Of a stretch of 64,000 nt of DNA, positions 44,547 through 54,351 are shown piece after piece. Every line of letters begins with the position of its first letter. The first letter of the stretch is position 1. The stretch lies in the NCBI GenBank assembly GCA_035628995.1, contig DASPIR010000008.1:82269-146268 (forward strand), written 5' to 3'. The position numbers and the translations under genes are program-made. This stretch comes from Clostridia bacterium (GTDB lineage Bacteria > Bacillota > Clostridia > Lutisporales > Lutisporaceae). The notes beneath the pieces are model-generated. The model was not told the DNA's origin, did not search any database, and saw nothing but the letters and a program-made list of their open reading frames with translations.

Positions 44547-45008
44547 ATGTCAAGAATAAGTGATTTGATTGAAGCGTTTATAAGCGACATGATAGAACAG
44601 AGCGAGGGTGCAATCGAGATTAAGAGGAATGAGATGGCAAATCAGTTCGACTGCGCTCCATCTCAGATTAACTACGTGCTGATGACCAGGTTCACGACTG
44701 AAAGAGGATATTTCATAGAATCCCGCAGAGGAGGAGGCGGCTGCATAAAAATCACTCGTGCGGAGTTTGATGAGGATGATTACCTTTTGAATATGCTTTC
44801 TAAAAGCATAGGAGACAGCATCAACAAGGAAGGAGCTTTTGTCTTGGTGGAAGCTCTATATAAACAGAAGCTTATTGAACCTAAGATTGTAAACATTCTT
44901 AAAGCAGCAACTGATGACAGTACATTAGCCATGATTGAAAAGCCGCACAGGGATAAACTTCGGGCGGAGATTCTAAAAGCGGTCATTGTTGCAGCTCTTT
45001 TAAAATAA
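44547..45008 (+). CDS. ctsR: CtsR, repressor of class III stress genes
   Basis: A 153-residue repressor. The winged HTH includes SDLIEAFISDMIEQSEGAIEIKRNEMANQFDCAPSQINYVLMTRFTTERGYFIESRRGGGGCIKI, with the tetraglycine wing loop that senses temperature. The C-terminal half makes the dimer and is the target of McsB. It binds the operator just upstream of its own gene. AAGAGTGATG precedes the ATG. It begins the conserved ctsR-mcsA-mcsB-clpC operon. Confidence 0.96.
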   Translation: MSRISDLIEAFISDMIEQSEGAIEIKRNEMANQFDCAPSQINYVLMTRFTTERGYFIESRRGGGGCIKITRAEFDEDDYLLNMLSKSIGDSINKEGAFVLVEALYKQKLIEPKIVNILKAATDDSTLAMIEKPHRDKLRAEILKAVIVAALLK

Positions 45009-45030
45009 GATGAAGGTGGTAGATATTATT

Positions 45031-45543
45031 ATGCTTTGCGATGAATGTGCGAAGAGACCGGCAACGGTACACATAACAAAAATTGAAAACGGAAAGAAAT
45101 CAGATATTCATTTATGTGAGCAGTGCGCTATGCAGAAGAATCTACTAAGCTTGAGCACGAGCTTTTCAGTAAATGATCTGCTGGCAGGACTATTAAACTC
45201 AGGAGGAGTTTCGCCTAAAAAGGCAGATATGATAGAGGACACCAAGTGCGATGTCTGCGGTCTGTCATACGGCAAGTTCAGGGAAACAGGCAGGTTTGGC
45301 TGCGGCAATTGCTACAAGGTGTTTGGAGAGAGGCTCAACCCGCTTTTTAAGAAAGTGCACGGGAATACCAGCCACACCGGCAAGATACCGAATAGGGCCG
45401 GAGGAAGAATAAAAGTGCTGCGGGAGGTCGAGAAGCTTAAGCAGCAGTTGGATGAAGCCATTAAGAATGAAGAGTATGAAAAAGCTGCTTCTATAAGAGA
45501 CAGAATAAGAGAAATCAATAGGGCAGAAAAGGGGGAGGCATGA
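45031..45543 (+). CDS. mcsA: McsA, activator of protein arginine kinase
   Basis: A 170-residue zinc protein. CDECAKRPATVHIT and CEQC supply the first four-cysteine set, CDVCG and CGNCYKVF the second, and a C-terminal UVR-like coiled-coil segment (LKQQLDEAIKNEEYEKAASIRDRIR) resembles the ClpC/UvrB contact motif. McsA activates McsB and helps it act on CtsR. ATG 45031 is preferred to the in-frame ATG at 45010, because AAGGTGGT lies between them. The stop overlaps the mcsB start by 4 bases. Confidence 0.94.
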   Translation: MLCDECAKRPATVHITKIENGKKSDIHLCEQCAMQKNLLSLSTSFSVNDLLAGLLNSGGVSPKKADMIEDTKCDVCGLSYGKFRETGRFGCGNCYKVFGERLNPLFKKVHGNTSHTGKIPNRAGGRIKVLREVEKLKQQLDEAIKNEEYEKAASIRDRIREINRAEKGEA

Positions 45544-46565
45544 TGAAAGGCTGGATACAGGGCAATGGACCTCATAATGATATTATATTGACCAGCCGTA
45601 TAAGGCTGGCAAGGAATATAGCAGATATGCCGTTTCCGTCTGGATTGGATGCTGATAGGTCGAAAGTGGTGATAGGGATGGTCAGAGATAGTCTGCTGAA
45701 GACTGAATCACCCTTAAAATTCAAGGATTATATAATGCAGGAGCTTGCACCTTTGGAAAGACAATTTCTTGTAGAGAGATATCTTATCAGCCCGGGACTT
45801 TCAAAGAACAGCACAAGCGGGGCGGCGCTTATCAGCAGTGATGGTGTGGTTAGTATAATGGTAAATGAAGAGGACCATATAAGAATACAGTCTATCCTTC
45901 CGGGACTTCAGATCAAGAAGTCATGGGAAATGGCCAGCAATATAGATGATGTATTGGAACAGAACCTTGAGTATGCTTACAATGAGGATTGGGGCTATCT
46001 CACAAGCTGCCCTACCAATGTTGGCACAGGCATGAGGGCATCTGTCATGGTGCATCTTCCAGCGCTGAACATCACCGGAAATATGAGCAAGATACTTCAG
46101 GCAGTGGCTCATATAGGTCTTACTATAAGAGGGCTTTATGGTGAAGGCACCGAAATTATGGGGAACATATTCCAGATTTCAAATCAGATAACCCTTGGAA
46201 GAGCAGAGGAAGAAATTGTTGAAAACCTTACTGCTGTGACAAAACAGATAATTGAGAAGGAAAAGGAAGCAAGGAAAATACTGCTTGAAAACAATAGAAT
46301 TCAGATAGAGGATAAGATATGGCGCTCCTGGGGTATTATGAAAAATGCAAGAGTTCTCAATTCCCAGGAATGCATGAAGCTGCTTTCGGATGTAAGGCTG
46401 GGAGTGGATGTTGGCATAATTGAAAATATACCTGCGCAGCTATTGAATGAAATTATGATAGAAACTCAGACCGCAAGTGTACAAAAGCACAGCGGGAGGG
46501 AATTAAGCGCAGGTGAGAGAGATATAATAAGAGCAGAGATGGTTAGAAGCAAGTTAAATAGTTAA
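45540..46565 (+). CDS. mcsB: McsB, protein arginine kinase
   Basis: A 341-residue phosphagen-kinase-fold enzyme that phosphorylates arginines of CtsR and of misfolded proteins, marking them for ClpC-ClpP. LTSRIRLARNIADMPFP and VNEEDHIRIQ (the NEEDH motif) are diagnostic, and SCPTNVGTGMRASVMVHLPAL is the ATP/guanidino loop. The C-terminal domain holds the phosphoarginine pocket. The ATG at 45540 (ATGATG) overlaps the mcsA stop. The GGGGGAGG ribosome-binding site lies in mcsA. Confidence 0.95.
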   Translation: MMKGWIQGNGPHNDIILTSRIRLARNIADMPFPSGLDADRSKVVIGMVRDSLLKTESPLKFKDYIMQELAPLERQFLVERYLISPGLSKNSTSGAALISSDGVVSIMVNEEDHIRIQSILPGLQIKKSWEMASNIDDVLEQNLEYAYNEDWGYLTSCPTNVGTGMRASVMVHLPALNITGNMSKILQAVAHIGLTIRGLYGEGTEIMGNIFQISNQITLGRAEEEIVENLTAVTKQIIEKEKEARKILLENNRIQIEDKIWRSWGIMKNARVLNSQECMKLLSDVRLGVDVGIIENIPAQLLNEIMIETQTASVQKHSGRELSAGERDIIRAEMVRSKLNS

Positions 46566-46683
46566 TATTATGGGTATTCCTATAAGGGAGGTCTCGCGTT
46601 TCGGGTTTCGCGTTACGTGATTCAGGCTGAGACTTCGAAGCCTTGCTGGCATATTCGCAACTCGTAACTCGCAACTCGCAACA
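46566..46683. repeat. Heptamer module, copy 1, between mcsB and clpC
   Basis: The flank TATTATGGGTATTCCTATAA (46566-46585) is followed by TTTCGGG/TTTCGCG heptamers, a CTTCGAAG core (46633-46640) and an (ACTCGYA)-type array of about four units. The arrays are the reverse complement of those at 60751-60838. The element accounts for much of the unusually long 203-base mcsB-clpC gap. Confidence 0.8.
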
Positions 46684-46768
46684 TATAGGGCATGCCACAT
46701 GAGTATAGAATAACTGTTAGTATCAGATGTAGTTAATGTAATGGAAGGTAATATTAGGAGGATAGATT

Positions 46769-49204
46769 ATGGGAGTTTTTGATAAATTTACTGAGAGAGC
46801 CCAGAAGGTAATGGTATATTCTCAGGAAGAGGCAATTAGGTTGAATCATAGCTATATAGGCACTGAACACATACTCCTTGGCCTTGTCAAGGAGGGAGAG
46901 GGTATTGCAGCCCAAGTGCTCAAAGGCAAGGGTATTGCACTGGAAGCAGTCAGGCAGCAGGTTGAAGCTGTTATTGGCAAGGGGAAGCAGCAGGTTGAGC
47001 AGATTATGGGTTATACACCCAGAACCAAGACAGTTCTTGAACTGAGTGTAGATGAAGCTAGAACCCTTGGACACAATTATATCGGAACGGAACATCTTCT
47101 TTTGGCTTTGATTCGTGAGGGGGAAGGAATAGCTGCTCAGATACTTGTAGGAATGGGTCTGAACTTTGACAATGTCAGGAATGAAATAGTGGCATCCCTT
47201 GATGATGAAAGAACAAAAGGCAAATCCGGGGCAGCACCGGCCAAAGATGCCAAGACTCCCTCCTTGAATCAGTTCGGCAGAGACCTTACTGATATGGCCA
47301 AGGAAGGAAAGCTGGATCCAATTATCGGGAGAGAAAAAGAGATAGAGCGTGTGATTCAGATATTAAGCAGAAGGACCAAGAACAATCCTGCCCTTATAGG
47401 AGACCCTGGAGTAGGTAAGACAGCTATTGCGGAGGGTTTGGCCCAGAAAATTGTTGAGGGAAATATTCCTGAAATATTAAGGGGTAAAAGAGTTGTCACA
47501 CTGGACCTCTCTTCAATGGTAGCGGGCTCCAAGTACAGAGGCGAATTTGAGGAAAGACTTAAGAATGTAATGAATGAAATTAGAGAATCAAAGAATGTTA
47601 TACTTTTTATAGATGAAATGCATACCATTATCGGAGCAGGTGGAGCAGAAGGTGCAATAGATGCATCAAACATATTGAAACCGGCTCTGGCAAGAGGAGA
47701 AATACAGGCTATAGGAGCAACAACTCTTGACGAGTATCGCAAGCATATAGAAAAGGACCCTGCCCTGGAAAGACGTTTTCAGCCTGTGACTGTGGGTGAG
47801 CCTTCTAAAGAGGAAGCCATCCTCATACTATCAGGTTTGAGGGATAAGTATGAAGCACATCACAAGGTGAAGATAACCGATGAGGCTATAAAAGCTGCAG
47901 TAGACCTGTCGGATAGATATATTGCAGACAGGTTTCTCCCAGATAAGGCGATAGACTTGATAGATGAAGCTGCTTCTAAAGTGAAGATAAAGACCTTTAC
48001 TGCCCCTCCGGATGTCAAGAAGCTTGAGGAGGAGCTTGCGGCTATGGAAAAAGAGAAGTCGGAAGCAATAAGCCTTCAGGATTATGAGAGGGCGGCCCAG
48101 GTAAGGGATAATATTCAGAGCATAAAACAGCAGCTGGAGGATGGCAAAAAGAACTGGACGGATAAGACTAGTTCAAAGGATTCAGTTGTAACTGAAGAGG
48201 ATATTGCAGCTATTGTATCCAGTTGGACCGGAATTCCGGTAACAAAGCTGGCGGAAGAGGAATCCAGGAGACTTCTTAATTTGGAAGCAATACTTCATAA
48301 CAGGCTTATAGGACAGGAGGAAGCTGTCCAGGCGGTCTCAAAGGCAATAAAAAGGGCAAGAGTAGGACTCAAAGATCCAAAGAGGCCTGTTGGCTCGTTT
48401 ATATTCCTCGGGCCGACCGGAGTCGGTAAGACAGAGCTTTCCAAGGCCTTGGCAGAAGCATTATTCGGTGATGAGAATTCGGTTATCAGAATAGATATGT
48501 CAGAGTATATGGAGAAACATACTGTATCAAAGCTTATTGGCTCGCCTCCGGGTTATGTGGGCTATGAGGAAGGCGGCCAGCTGACCGAAAAGGTAAGGAG
48601 AAAGCCGTACTCGGTAATACTCCTTGATGAGATAGAAAAGGCACACCCGGATGTATTCAACGTACTCCTGCAGATACTTGACGATGGAAGACTGACTGAT
48701 GGAAAAGGAAGAACAGTTGACTTTAAGAATACTGTTGTAATTATGACTTCAAATGTCGGAATAAGTACAATAAAGAAGCAAGCTGTGCTTGGATTCGCTA
48801 CATCAACCAATGAGAGGGAGGATGCCTATGAAAAGATGAAGGGCAATATCATGGAAGAGCTTAAGAGAACCTTCAGACCGGAATTCCTGAACAGGGTTGA
48901 TGATATTATCGTATTCCATCAATTGGAGGAAGAACATCTCAAGCAGATTGTAGAGTTGATGCTTAAGTCGCTGCTTGGGAGAATAAAGGAAATGAATATC
49001 AACGTTGAGGTGACGGATAAAGCAAAGTCGCTATTGGCGGAAAAGGGCTATGATCAAGCGTATGGAGCAAGACCGCTGCGCCGAGCTATACAAAAGATGC
49101 TGGAGGATCAGCTCTCGGAGGAAATGCTCAAAGGTGATATAAAGCCTGGCTCTGATGTCTTGATAGACGCGAAGGATGATAAGCTGGTTTTCAATAATAA
49201 ATAA
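46769..49204 (+). CDS. clpC: ClpC, AAA+ chaperone of the ClpCP protease
   Basis: An 811-residue Hsp100 ATPase. The N domain has two repeats ([25 protein letters not shown] and [15 protein letters not shown]); D1 has Walker A GDPGVGKT; the middle coiled coil with a UVR-like [13 protein letters not shown] is the M domain bound by adaptors; and D2 has GPTGVGKT and the [13 protein letters not shown] pore region. It unfolds phospho-arginine-tagged proteins for ClpP. The AGGAGGAT ribosome-binding site is strong. It ends the stress operon at a terminator. Confidence 0.96.
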   Translation: MGVFDKFTERAQKVMVYSQEEAIRLNHSYIGTEHILLGLVKEGEGIAAQVLKGKGIALEAVRQQVEAVIGKGKQQVEQIMGYTPRTKTVLELSVDEARTLGHNYIGTEHLLLALIREGEGIAAQILVGMGLNFDNVRNEIVASLDDERTKGKSGAAPAKDAKTPSLNQFGRDLTDMAKEGKLDPIIGREKEIERVIQILSRRTKNNPALIGDPGVGKTAIAEGLAQKIVEGNIPEILRGKRVVTLDLSSMVAGSKYRGEFEERLKNVMNEIRESKNVILFIDEMHTIIGAGGAEGAIDASNILKPALARGEIQAIGATTLDEYRKHIEKDPALERRFQPVTVGEPSKEEAILILSGLRDKYEAHHKVKITDEAIKAAVDLSDRYIADRFLPDKAIDLIDEAASKVKIKTFTAPPDVKKLEEELAAMEKEKSEAISLQDYERAAQVRDNIQSIKQQLEDGKKNWTDKTSSKDSVVTEEDIAAIVSSWTGIPVTKLAEEESRRLLNLEAILHNRLIGQEEAVQAVSKAIKRARVGLKDPKRPVGSFIFLGPTGVGKTELSKALAEALFGDENSVIRIDMSEYMEKHTVSKLIGSPPGYVGYEEGGQLTEKVRRKPYSVILLDEIEKAHPDVFNVLLQILDDGRLTDGKGRTVDFKNTVVIMTSNVGISTIKKQAVLGFATSTNEREDAYEKMKGNIMEELKRTFRPEFLNRVDDIIVFHQLEEEHLKQIVELMLKSLLGRIKEMNINVEVTDKAKSLLAEKGYDQAYGARPLRRAIQKMLEDQLSEEMLKGDIKPGSDVLIDAKDDKLVFNNK

Positions 49205-49207
49205 GCG

Positions 49208-49250
49208 AATCTCCTGCAAGCAATAATGCTTGCAGGAGATTATTTTTTTG
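49208..49250 (+). terminator. Intrinsic terminator of the ctsR-clpC operon
   Basis: ATCTCCTGCAAGCA (49208-49221) pairs with TGCTTGCAGGAGAT (49227-49240), followed by TATTTTTTT. Confidence 0.92.
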
Positions 49251-49433
49251 AAAGCTTATAAGTGTTTATAATATTCTTAAATATAGTATAATAGAAATAA
49301 GTTTTAGTGAAAAAAAGTGCGAATGTTTGGGAATGATTGTATATAGGGTTTACAAAATATGTGAAACATCCGATATGATTATTGAGGGTAAACGCGTCTG
49401 ATTTCATATATGCTTTTGATATGAGGTGTTGAA

Positions 49434-50822
49434 ATGGCGAAAGTTAGGACGAAATTTGTATGCAATGAATGTGGGAGCGAGTCCCCCAAGTGGATGGGGA
49501 AATGCCCGGAGTGCGGGCAGTGGAATACCCTTGTTGAAGAGGTTGAGCAGAAGGAATCCCAAGCCCAGCAGCGGCTTATAGGTGCTTTATCAAAGCCGGA
49601 ATCGCTAATGGATATCTCGGATAATGTTCAGGAGCGGGTGAGTACAGGCAACTCTGAGCTGGACAGAGTAATGGGCGGCGGTATTGTGAAGGGCTCTCTA
49701 ATACTTGTTGGCGGGGACCCCGGAATAGGAAAATCAACACTGCTGCTTCAAGTATCAAACAATATCGGGATTAAAGGTCGGAAAGTACTTTATATATCAG
49801 GTGAGGAATCAGCTGCTCAAATTAAGCTCAGGGCTTCCAGAATGGACATAAGATCGGAGAATATCTTTCTAGTATCTGAGAACAACACCGAGAATGTTGA
49901 TGTTTATGTAAATGATATGAAGCCTGATATTTTGATTGTGGACTCAATACAGACAATGTACAATCCAGCGATATCATCAGCTCCGGGCAGCGTAAGCCAA
50001 GTAAGGGAAGCAACCCTGGGACTCATGAAAATAGCAAAGCAGGACGGCATAGCTACTTTTATAGCGGGACACGTGACAAAACAGGGAGCAATCGCAGGCC
50101 CCAGGGTATTGGAGCATATGGTGGACACAGTTCTTTACTTTGAGGGAGAAACCCATATGTCATACAGGGTGCTCCGAGCTGTAAAGAATAGATTTGGCTC
50201 CACTAATGAAATTGGTATTTTCGAAATGGGAGACAAAGGTCTTACAGAGGTGATCAACCCTTCTGAAATGCTTCTTTCCGGAAGAATGAAAGGAGCGTCA
50301 GGCTCCTGCGTTATTTCCGCAATGGAGGGTACAAGGGCTATGCTGGTAGAGGTGCAAGCGCTTCTAAGCCACACAAGCTTCGGAGTACCTAGAAGAAACG
50401 CTACCGGTGTTGATTACAACAGGGTCATGCTTCTGATGGCAGTACTTGAGAAAAGAGTTGGTATGCAGCTTGGCAGCAGCGATTCATATGTAAATGTTGT
50501 AGGCGGAATCAAGCTCAATGAGCCTGCATCCGACCTGGGGATAATAGCTGCAATAACCTCCAGCTTCAGGGACAAGGAAATTGATGAAGGCACCGTAATA
50601 ATAGGCGAAGTTGGACTTGCCGGCGAGATAAGAGCAGTGAACTTCATGGAGAAGCGGGTTAATGAAGCGGCAAAGCTTGGTTTTAAAAGGTGCATCATAC
50701 CCAGAAATAATCTTGGCAGGCTAAATGATAAATCAGGCATAGAGGTCATTGGGGTATCAAATGTGAATGAAATGCTTGACACTATATTGGGAGGAAAAGC
50801 AAATGAGGGACGAAGTAAGTAG
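49434..50822 (+). CDS. radA: RadA/Sms DNA repair protein
   Basis: A 462-residue recombination protein. The N-terminal zinc finger uses Cys10, Cys13, Cys24 and Cys27 (FVCNECGSESPKWMGKCPEC); Walker A is GGDPGIGKST (93-102); KNRFG is the RadA-specific motif; and the C-terminal Lon-like domain is present. RadA is a branch-migration helicase. Its last 20 bases overlap the start of disA, a common clostridial arrangement coupling DNA repair with DNA-integrity signalling. Confidence 0.94.
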   Translation: MAKVRTKFVCNECGSESPKWMGKCPECGQWNTLVEEVEQKESQAQQRLIGALSKPESLMDISDNVQERVSTGNSELDRVMGGGIVKGSLILVGGDPGIGKSTLLLQVSNNIGIKGRKVLYISGEESAAQIKLRASRMDIRSENIFLVSENNTENVDVYVNDMKPDILIVDSIQTMYNPAISSAPGSVSQVREATLGLMKIAKQDGIATFIAGHVTKQGAIAGPRVLEHMVDTVLYFEGETHMSYRVLRAVKNRFGSTNEIGIFEMGDKGLTEVINPSEMLLSGRMKGASGSCVISAMEGTRAMLVEVQALLSHTSFGVPRRNATGVDYNRVMLLMAVLEKRVGMQLGSSDSYVNVVGGIKLNEPASDLGIIAAITSSFRDKEIDEGTVIIGEVGLAGEIRAVNFMEKRVNEAAKLGFKRCIIPRNNLGRLNDKSGIEVIGVSNVNEMLDTILGGKANEGRSK

Positions 50823-51882
50823 AGATGACGGCCTTCAGGGCTGTCTCAGGATGATTGCTCCCGGCACCTCATTGAGGGAGGGCTTGGAAAGTGTTCTGAA
50901 GGCAAAAACAGGGGGACTTATAGTATTTAGTGACAGCAAAGAGGTTATGGCTCTTGTAGATGGTGGCTTTCATATCAATTCGGATTTTTCTCAGGCATAT
51001 TTATACGAGCTGGCAAAGATGGACGGCGCAATTATACTTAGTCGGGATTCAAAGAAAATATTATATGCAAATACGCAGCTTATACCTGACCCCTCCATAC
51101 CGTCCTCTGAAACAGGTATAAGGCATAGGACCGCAGAAAGAGTCGCAAGGCAGACAGGAGAGCTTGTTATCTCAATTTCCCAGAGAAGAAATATTATAAC
51201 CCTTTATAAAGGATATCAGAAATATGTGCTTAAAGACTTGAGCATAATATTATCCAAAGCAAACCAAGCTTTGCAGACTTTAACCAAATACAAGTCGGTA
51301 CTGGACAGGACATTGGTGAACTTGGGGTCTTTGGAGTTCGACGATATTGCGACTGTTCTGGATGTGGCTCTGGCTGTGCAAAAAATTGAAATTGTGACTA
51401 GAATAGTAACTGAGGTTGAAACATACATACATGAGCTGGGAAGCGAAGGCAGACTTGTAAGTATGCAGCTGGATGAATTGGTGTCAGGTCTTAAGGAAGA
51501 AGAGATACTTCTTATAAGGGATTACCTGCCAAATGAAGAAACAAAGAACTACAAGGAAGTAATAAGGACATTGAGGAACCAGTCCTCTGAGGATCTTCTG
51601 GAACTGCCGTCTGTAGCTAAAATCCTTGGCTTGGGAAACAATATGAACACCTTGGATTTACCGATATCAACCAGGGGCTACAGGATTTTGAGCAAAATCC
51701 CAAGACTGACGCTTAACATAATTGAAAATCTGGTAGCGGAATTTGGAAAGCTGCAAAGAATTCTGGGGGCTTCCATAGAAGAGCTGGATGATGTTGAGGG
51801 TATAGGAGAAGTCAGAGCAAGGATGATTAAAGATAGTCTCAAACGAGTATATGAACAGATACAGACTGAAAGACACATTTAA
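50803..51882 (+). CDS. disA: DisA, DNA-integrity-scanning diadenylate cyclase
   Basis: A 359-residue octameric enzyme making c-di-AMP from ATP. The DAC domain has Asp74-Gly-Ala in KMDGAIILS and RHRTAER at residues 107-113, the two catalytic motifs. A helical linker is followed by a C-terminal helix-hairpin-helix (LDDVEGIGEVRARMIKDSL) that binds branched DNA. ATG 50803 with GGAGGAAAAG upstream is preferred to the in-frame start at 50767 inside radA. It ends at a bidirectional terminator. Confidence 0.95.
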   Translation: MRDEVSRDDGLQGCLRMIAPGTSLREGLESVLKAKTGGLIVFSDSKEVMALVDGGFHINSDFSQAYLYELAKMDGAIILSRDSKKILYANTQLIPDPSIPSSETGIRHRTAERVARQTGELVISISQRRNIITLYKGYQKYVLKDLSIILSKANQALQTLTKYKSVLDRTLVNLGSLEFDDIATVLDVALAVQKIEIVTRIVTEVETYIHELGSEGRLVSMQLDELVSGLKEEEILLIRDYLPNEETKNYKEVIRTLRNQSSEDLLELPSVAKILGLGNNMNTLDLPISTRGYRILSKIPRLTLNIIENLVAEFGKLQRILGASIEELDDVEGIGEVRARMIKDSLKRVYEQIQTERHI

Positions 51883-51884
51883 AA

Positions 51885-51923
51885 AAACCCTGTATAATGG
51901 CTTAAAGCCTTGTACAGGGTTTC
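51885..51923. terminator. Bidirectional terminator
   Basis: AAACCCTGTA (51885-51894) pairs with TACAGGGTTT (51913-51922) around an 18-base loop. It serves disA and the convergent gene. Confidence 0.75.
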
Positions 51924-51931
51924 GTTACGTT

Positions 51932-52327
51932 TTAGAACAAGTTGTAAATACCAAGAGTATGCATTTTTTCATATTCCTTTATAAGTACATCGTACATGCT
52001 GACGTCCAACACATTACATAAGGCTGCAATATAAAAAAGATTGTTACCCAGCTCTTTTTCAATAACTTCCCTGCAGTTGGCGCATAGGTTACCCGTCAAA
52101 TGAGTATCCATATAATTCTTCAAATCCTGATATTCTACTTCTTCACCGCAACACTGTTTCTTTGAATTGATTTCAATACACCCGCAGGAGGTTACCGCCT
52201 TTACTACAGCTCTGTTAACTCTTGACTGTGACTCCTGGTACTTAGTCAGCACATCAAGAATGCTTTTATGGCGTATTAAGAGCTCTCCAACACTGTCCTG
52301 GAAGTGATCGTAAAGCAAATCTTTCAT
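51932..52327 (-). CDS. Conserved Cys-rich protein, MazG-like C-terminus
   Basis: A 131-residue soluble protein. The N-terminal helical region (LIRHKSILDVLTKYQESQSRVNRAVVKAVTSCGCIEI) holds a CxC, followed by a CC pair and CANC that could bind metal. The C-terminal NNLFYIAALCNVLDVSMYDVLIKEYEKMHTLGIYNL resembles the helix pair of MazG-like pyrophosphohydrolases, although the metal-binding acidic residues are not clear. Similar proteins occur in many Clostridia, often listed with DUF1573. Function is unknown. GGAGTGATAC precedes the ATG. Confidence 0.6.
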   Translation of the reverse strand: MKDLLYDHFQDSVGELLIRHKSILDVLTKYQESQSRVNRAVVKAVTSCGCIEINSKKQCCGEEVEYQDLKNYMDTHLTGNLCANCREVIEKELGNNLFYIAALCNVLDVSMYDVLIKEYEKMHTLGIYNLF

Positions 52328-52525
52328 TATGTATCACTCCTATATAAAAGTAAACATAAAATATAGTATGGATCTTTAGTAAAACTGATTTATCCATAAG
52401 CAATTTCAACAACATTGTTCTATATTCATTATAAATATAAGGAATTCCAATGTCAATTTATAATTGCAATGTGGACATTCTATTAGTCATAGAAAATTAT
52501 GGTAATTATGATTGGAGGCAGGCTG

Positions 52526-53002
52526 ATGTTTAATATTGGAGATAAGGTTGTTTATCCCCGCCATGGGGCAGGTGTTATAGAGGGCATAGAGGAGAAGGAA
52601 GTGCTAGGGGAGAAATGCAAGTATTACGTTATAAGAATAGCATTGGGAGATATGAGGGTCATGGTGCCACTAGATAAGATGGAAGCTCATGGCATTAGGT
52701 ATATAACAACAAAGGGCAAAATTGACGATATATATAGTATACTGTCAGGTGAAACAAGCTATATGTGCAAGAATTGGAGCAAAAGGTACAGAGGAAATGA
52801 GACAAAGATAAGAGAGGGAGATATTTTCGGGATTTCTGAGATTGTAAAAAATCTTACAGTCATAGACCGTGAAAAGAAGCTTTCCACAGGGGAAAAGCGG
52901 ATGCTTGAGAGCGCCAGACAACTTCTGGTAAGTGAGCTCATGCTGATTTTGGATGAACCCTTTGATAAAGTGGAGGAAATTATGCAAGGAATGATAAAAT
53001 AG
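52526..53002 (+). CDS. CarD-family transcription regulator
   Basis: A 158-residue RNA-polymerase-binding protein. The N-terminal CarD_CdnL_TRCF Tudor-like domain reads FNIGDKVVYPRHGAGVIEGIEEKEVLG..YYVIRIALGDMRVMVPLDK, and the helical C-terminal domain contains WSKRYRGNETKIREGD and EKRMLESARQLLVSELML, which contacts promoter DNA. CarD stabilises open complexes, often at rRNA promoters. ATG 52526 with GGAGGCAGG upstream is chosen over the longer in-frame start. It is a single gene, not part of the yacL unit. Confidence 0.9.
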   Translation: MFNIGDKVVYPRHGAGVIEGIEEKEVLGEKCKYYVIRIALGDMRVMVPLDKMEAHGIRYITTKGKIDDIYSILSGETSYMCKNWSKRYRGNETKIREGDIFGISEIVKNLTVIDREKKLSTGEKRMLESARQLLVSELMLILDEPFDKVEEIMQGMIK

Positions 53003-53160
53003 TGACATAAAAAGGCAAGATACTAATATAATTATATATTTGGTATAAAATAAGCGGTAATTGTTATTTTTTAATATCTAGAAATTTGATATAATATAAT
53101 TGGTTTTAAATTGCTTAAAAAGTATCAAACTGGATATACTTATAAAAGGAGGTGAACTTA

Positions 53161-54285
53161 TTGATAAGGAAAGTTTTTGTTTGGGTGTTAATGATTTTGG
53201 GGGTTGTTCTAGGCTCGGAAATGTCGTATCTTCTTACGAAATATTTCGGGGTAACACAGATTTTTGGCTATGATGTTTCAGGTACAAATTCTTATATTTT
53301 GTTTTTATTTAGCGGGGCTATTGGTGGAATAATATTTTATTTAATATCTTCTTGGCTTATTAATTTAGGTAAGGAGTCTACCACAAAAGTTGAGAGAATG
53401 CTTCAAAGGGTTCCTACCAGCGAAATACTGGTTGGAGCAGTGGGTCTTATAACAGGTCTAATTATAGCTTATCTTATAAGCAGTGGTCCTATAAAACTGA
53501 TACCTTTTGCATGGTTAGGAACGCTATTGTCGATAATGATATATCTGCTCCTGGGATATTTGGGAGTGAGCATAGCGTCCAAAAAGAGGGAGGATCTAAT
53601 AGGATTATTACTTCCTTGGAAGAAATTAGGGCAGAAGGATAAGGATAGGCTTACTGCAAAAACAGAAAGTGTTGTACAGCCAAAAATTCTCGATACTAGT
53701 GTTATCATAGATGGAAGAATCGCAGACATATGTAAAACCGGGTTTGTTGAAGGCCCACTCATAATACCTGCATTTGTTCTGGAGGAGCTCAGGCACATTG
53801 CTGACTCATCCGATGCATTGAAAAGAAACAGGGGACGCAGAGGTCTGGATATATTGAACAAGATCCAGAACGAACTGGCAATCAACGTTGAAATCGTTGA
53901 AAAGGATTTTGATGAGCTTTCCGAGGTTGACACCAAGCTTTTGAAGCTGGCACAGTTCATGAGCGGGAAGGTAATTACCAACGACTATAATTTGAATAAG
54001 GTGGCAGAGTTCCAAAGGGTGCCGGTTCTGAATATCAATGAGCTGGCAAACGCAGTCAAGCCTGTTGTACTGCCGGGTGAAGAGATGGTAGTGCAGGTTA
54101 TCAAGGATGGCAAGGAATTTGGCCAAGGGGTTGCTTACCTGGATGACGGAACAATGATAGTTGTTGACGGCGGGAAGCGTTTCATTGGAGAGACTATTGA
54201 GGTTGTAGTGACCAGTGTTCTTCAAACTGCAGCCGGCAGAATGATATTTGTAAAACCAAAAACAGCTGTAGATAAGGTATCGTAG
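53161..54285 (+). CDS. yacL: PIN/TRAM-domain membrane protein (YacL)
   Basis: A 374-residue protein: four N-terminal membrane helices, a PIN nuclease-like domain beginning [15 protein letters not shown] with the first catalytic aspartate, further acidic residues in EELRHIAD and [10 protein letters not shown], and a C-terminal TRAM RNA-binding domain ([33 protein letters not shown]). Membrane-bound RNase activity is likely but unproven. TTG 53161 is selected as start because AGGAGGTGA ends 5 bases before it; the upstream GTG lies within that site. Its place before ispD is conserved in Firmicutes. Confidence 0.88.
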   Translation: MIRKVFVWVLMILGVVLGSEMSYLLTKYFGVTQIFGYDVSGTNSYILFLFSGAIGGIIFYLISSWLINLGKESTTKVERMLQRVPTSEILVGAVGLITGLIIAYLISSGPIKLIPFAWLGTLLSIMIYLLLGYLGVSIASKKREDLIGLLLPWKKLGQKDKDRLTAKTESVVQPKILDTSVIIDGRIADICKTGFVEGPLIIPAFVLEELRHIADSSDALKRNRGRRGLDILNKIQNELAINVEIVEKDFDELSEVDTKLLKLAQFMSGKVITNDYNLNKVAEFQRVPVLNINELANAVKPVVLPGEEMVVQVIKDGKEFGQGVAYLDDGTMIVVDGGKRFIGETIEVVVTSVLQTAAGRMIFVKPKTAVDKVS

Positions 54286-54290
54286 GTTTT

Positions 54291-54330
54291 ATACCCTAAG
54301 CAAATTCATTTTTGCTTAGGGTATATTTTT
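54291..54330 (+). terminator. Intrinsic terminator of yacL
   Basis: ATACCCTAAGCAAA (54291-54304) pairs with TTTGCTTAGGGTAT (54311-54324), followed by ATTTTT. Confidence 0.88.
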
Positions 54331-54351
54331 CAGAGATTTGGAGGTCGGGCT

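Noticed and set aside
46566..46683. Insertion sequence
   Set aside because: The element is too short for a transposase and has only heptamer arrays; it is described as a repeat instead.
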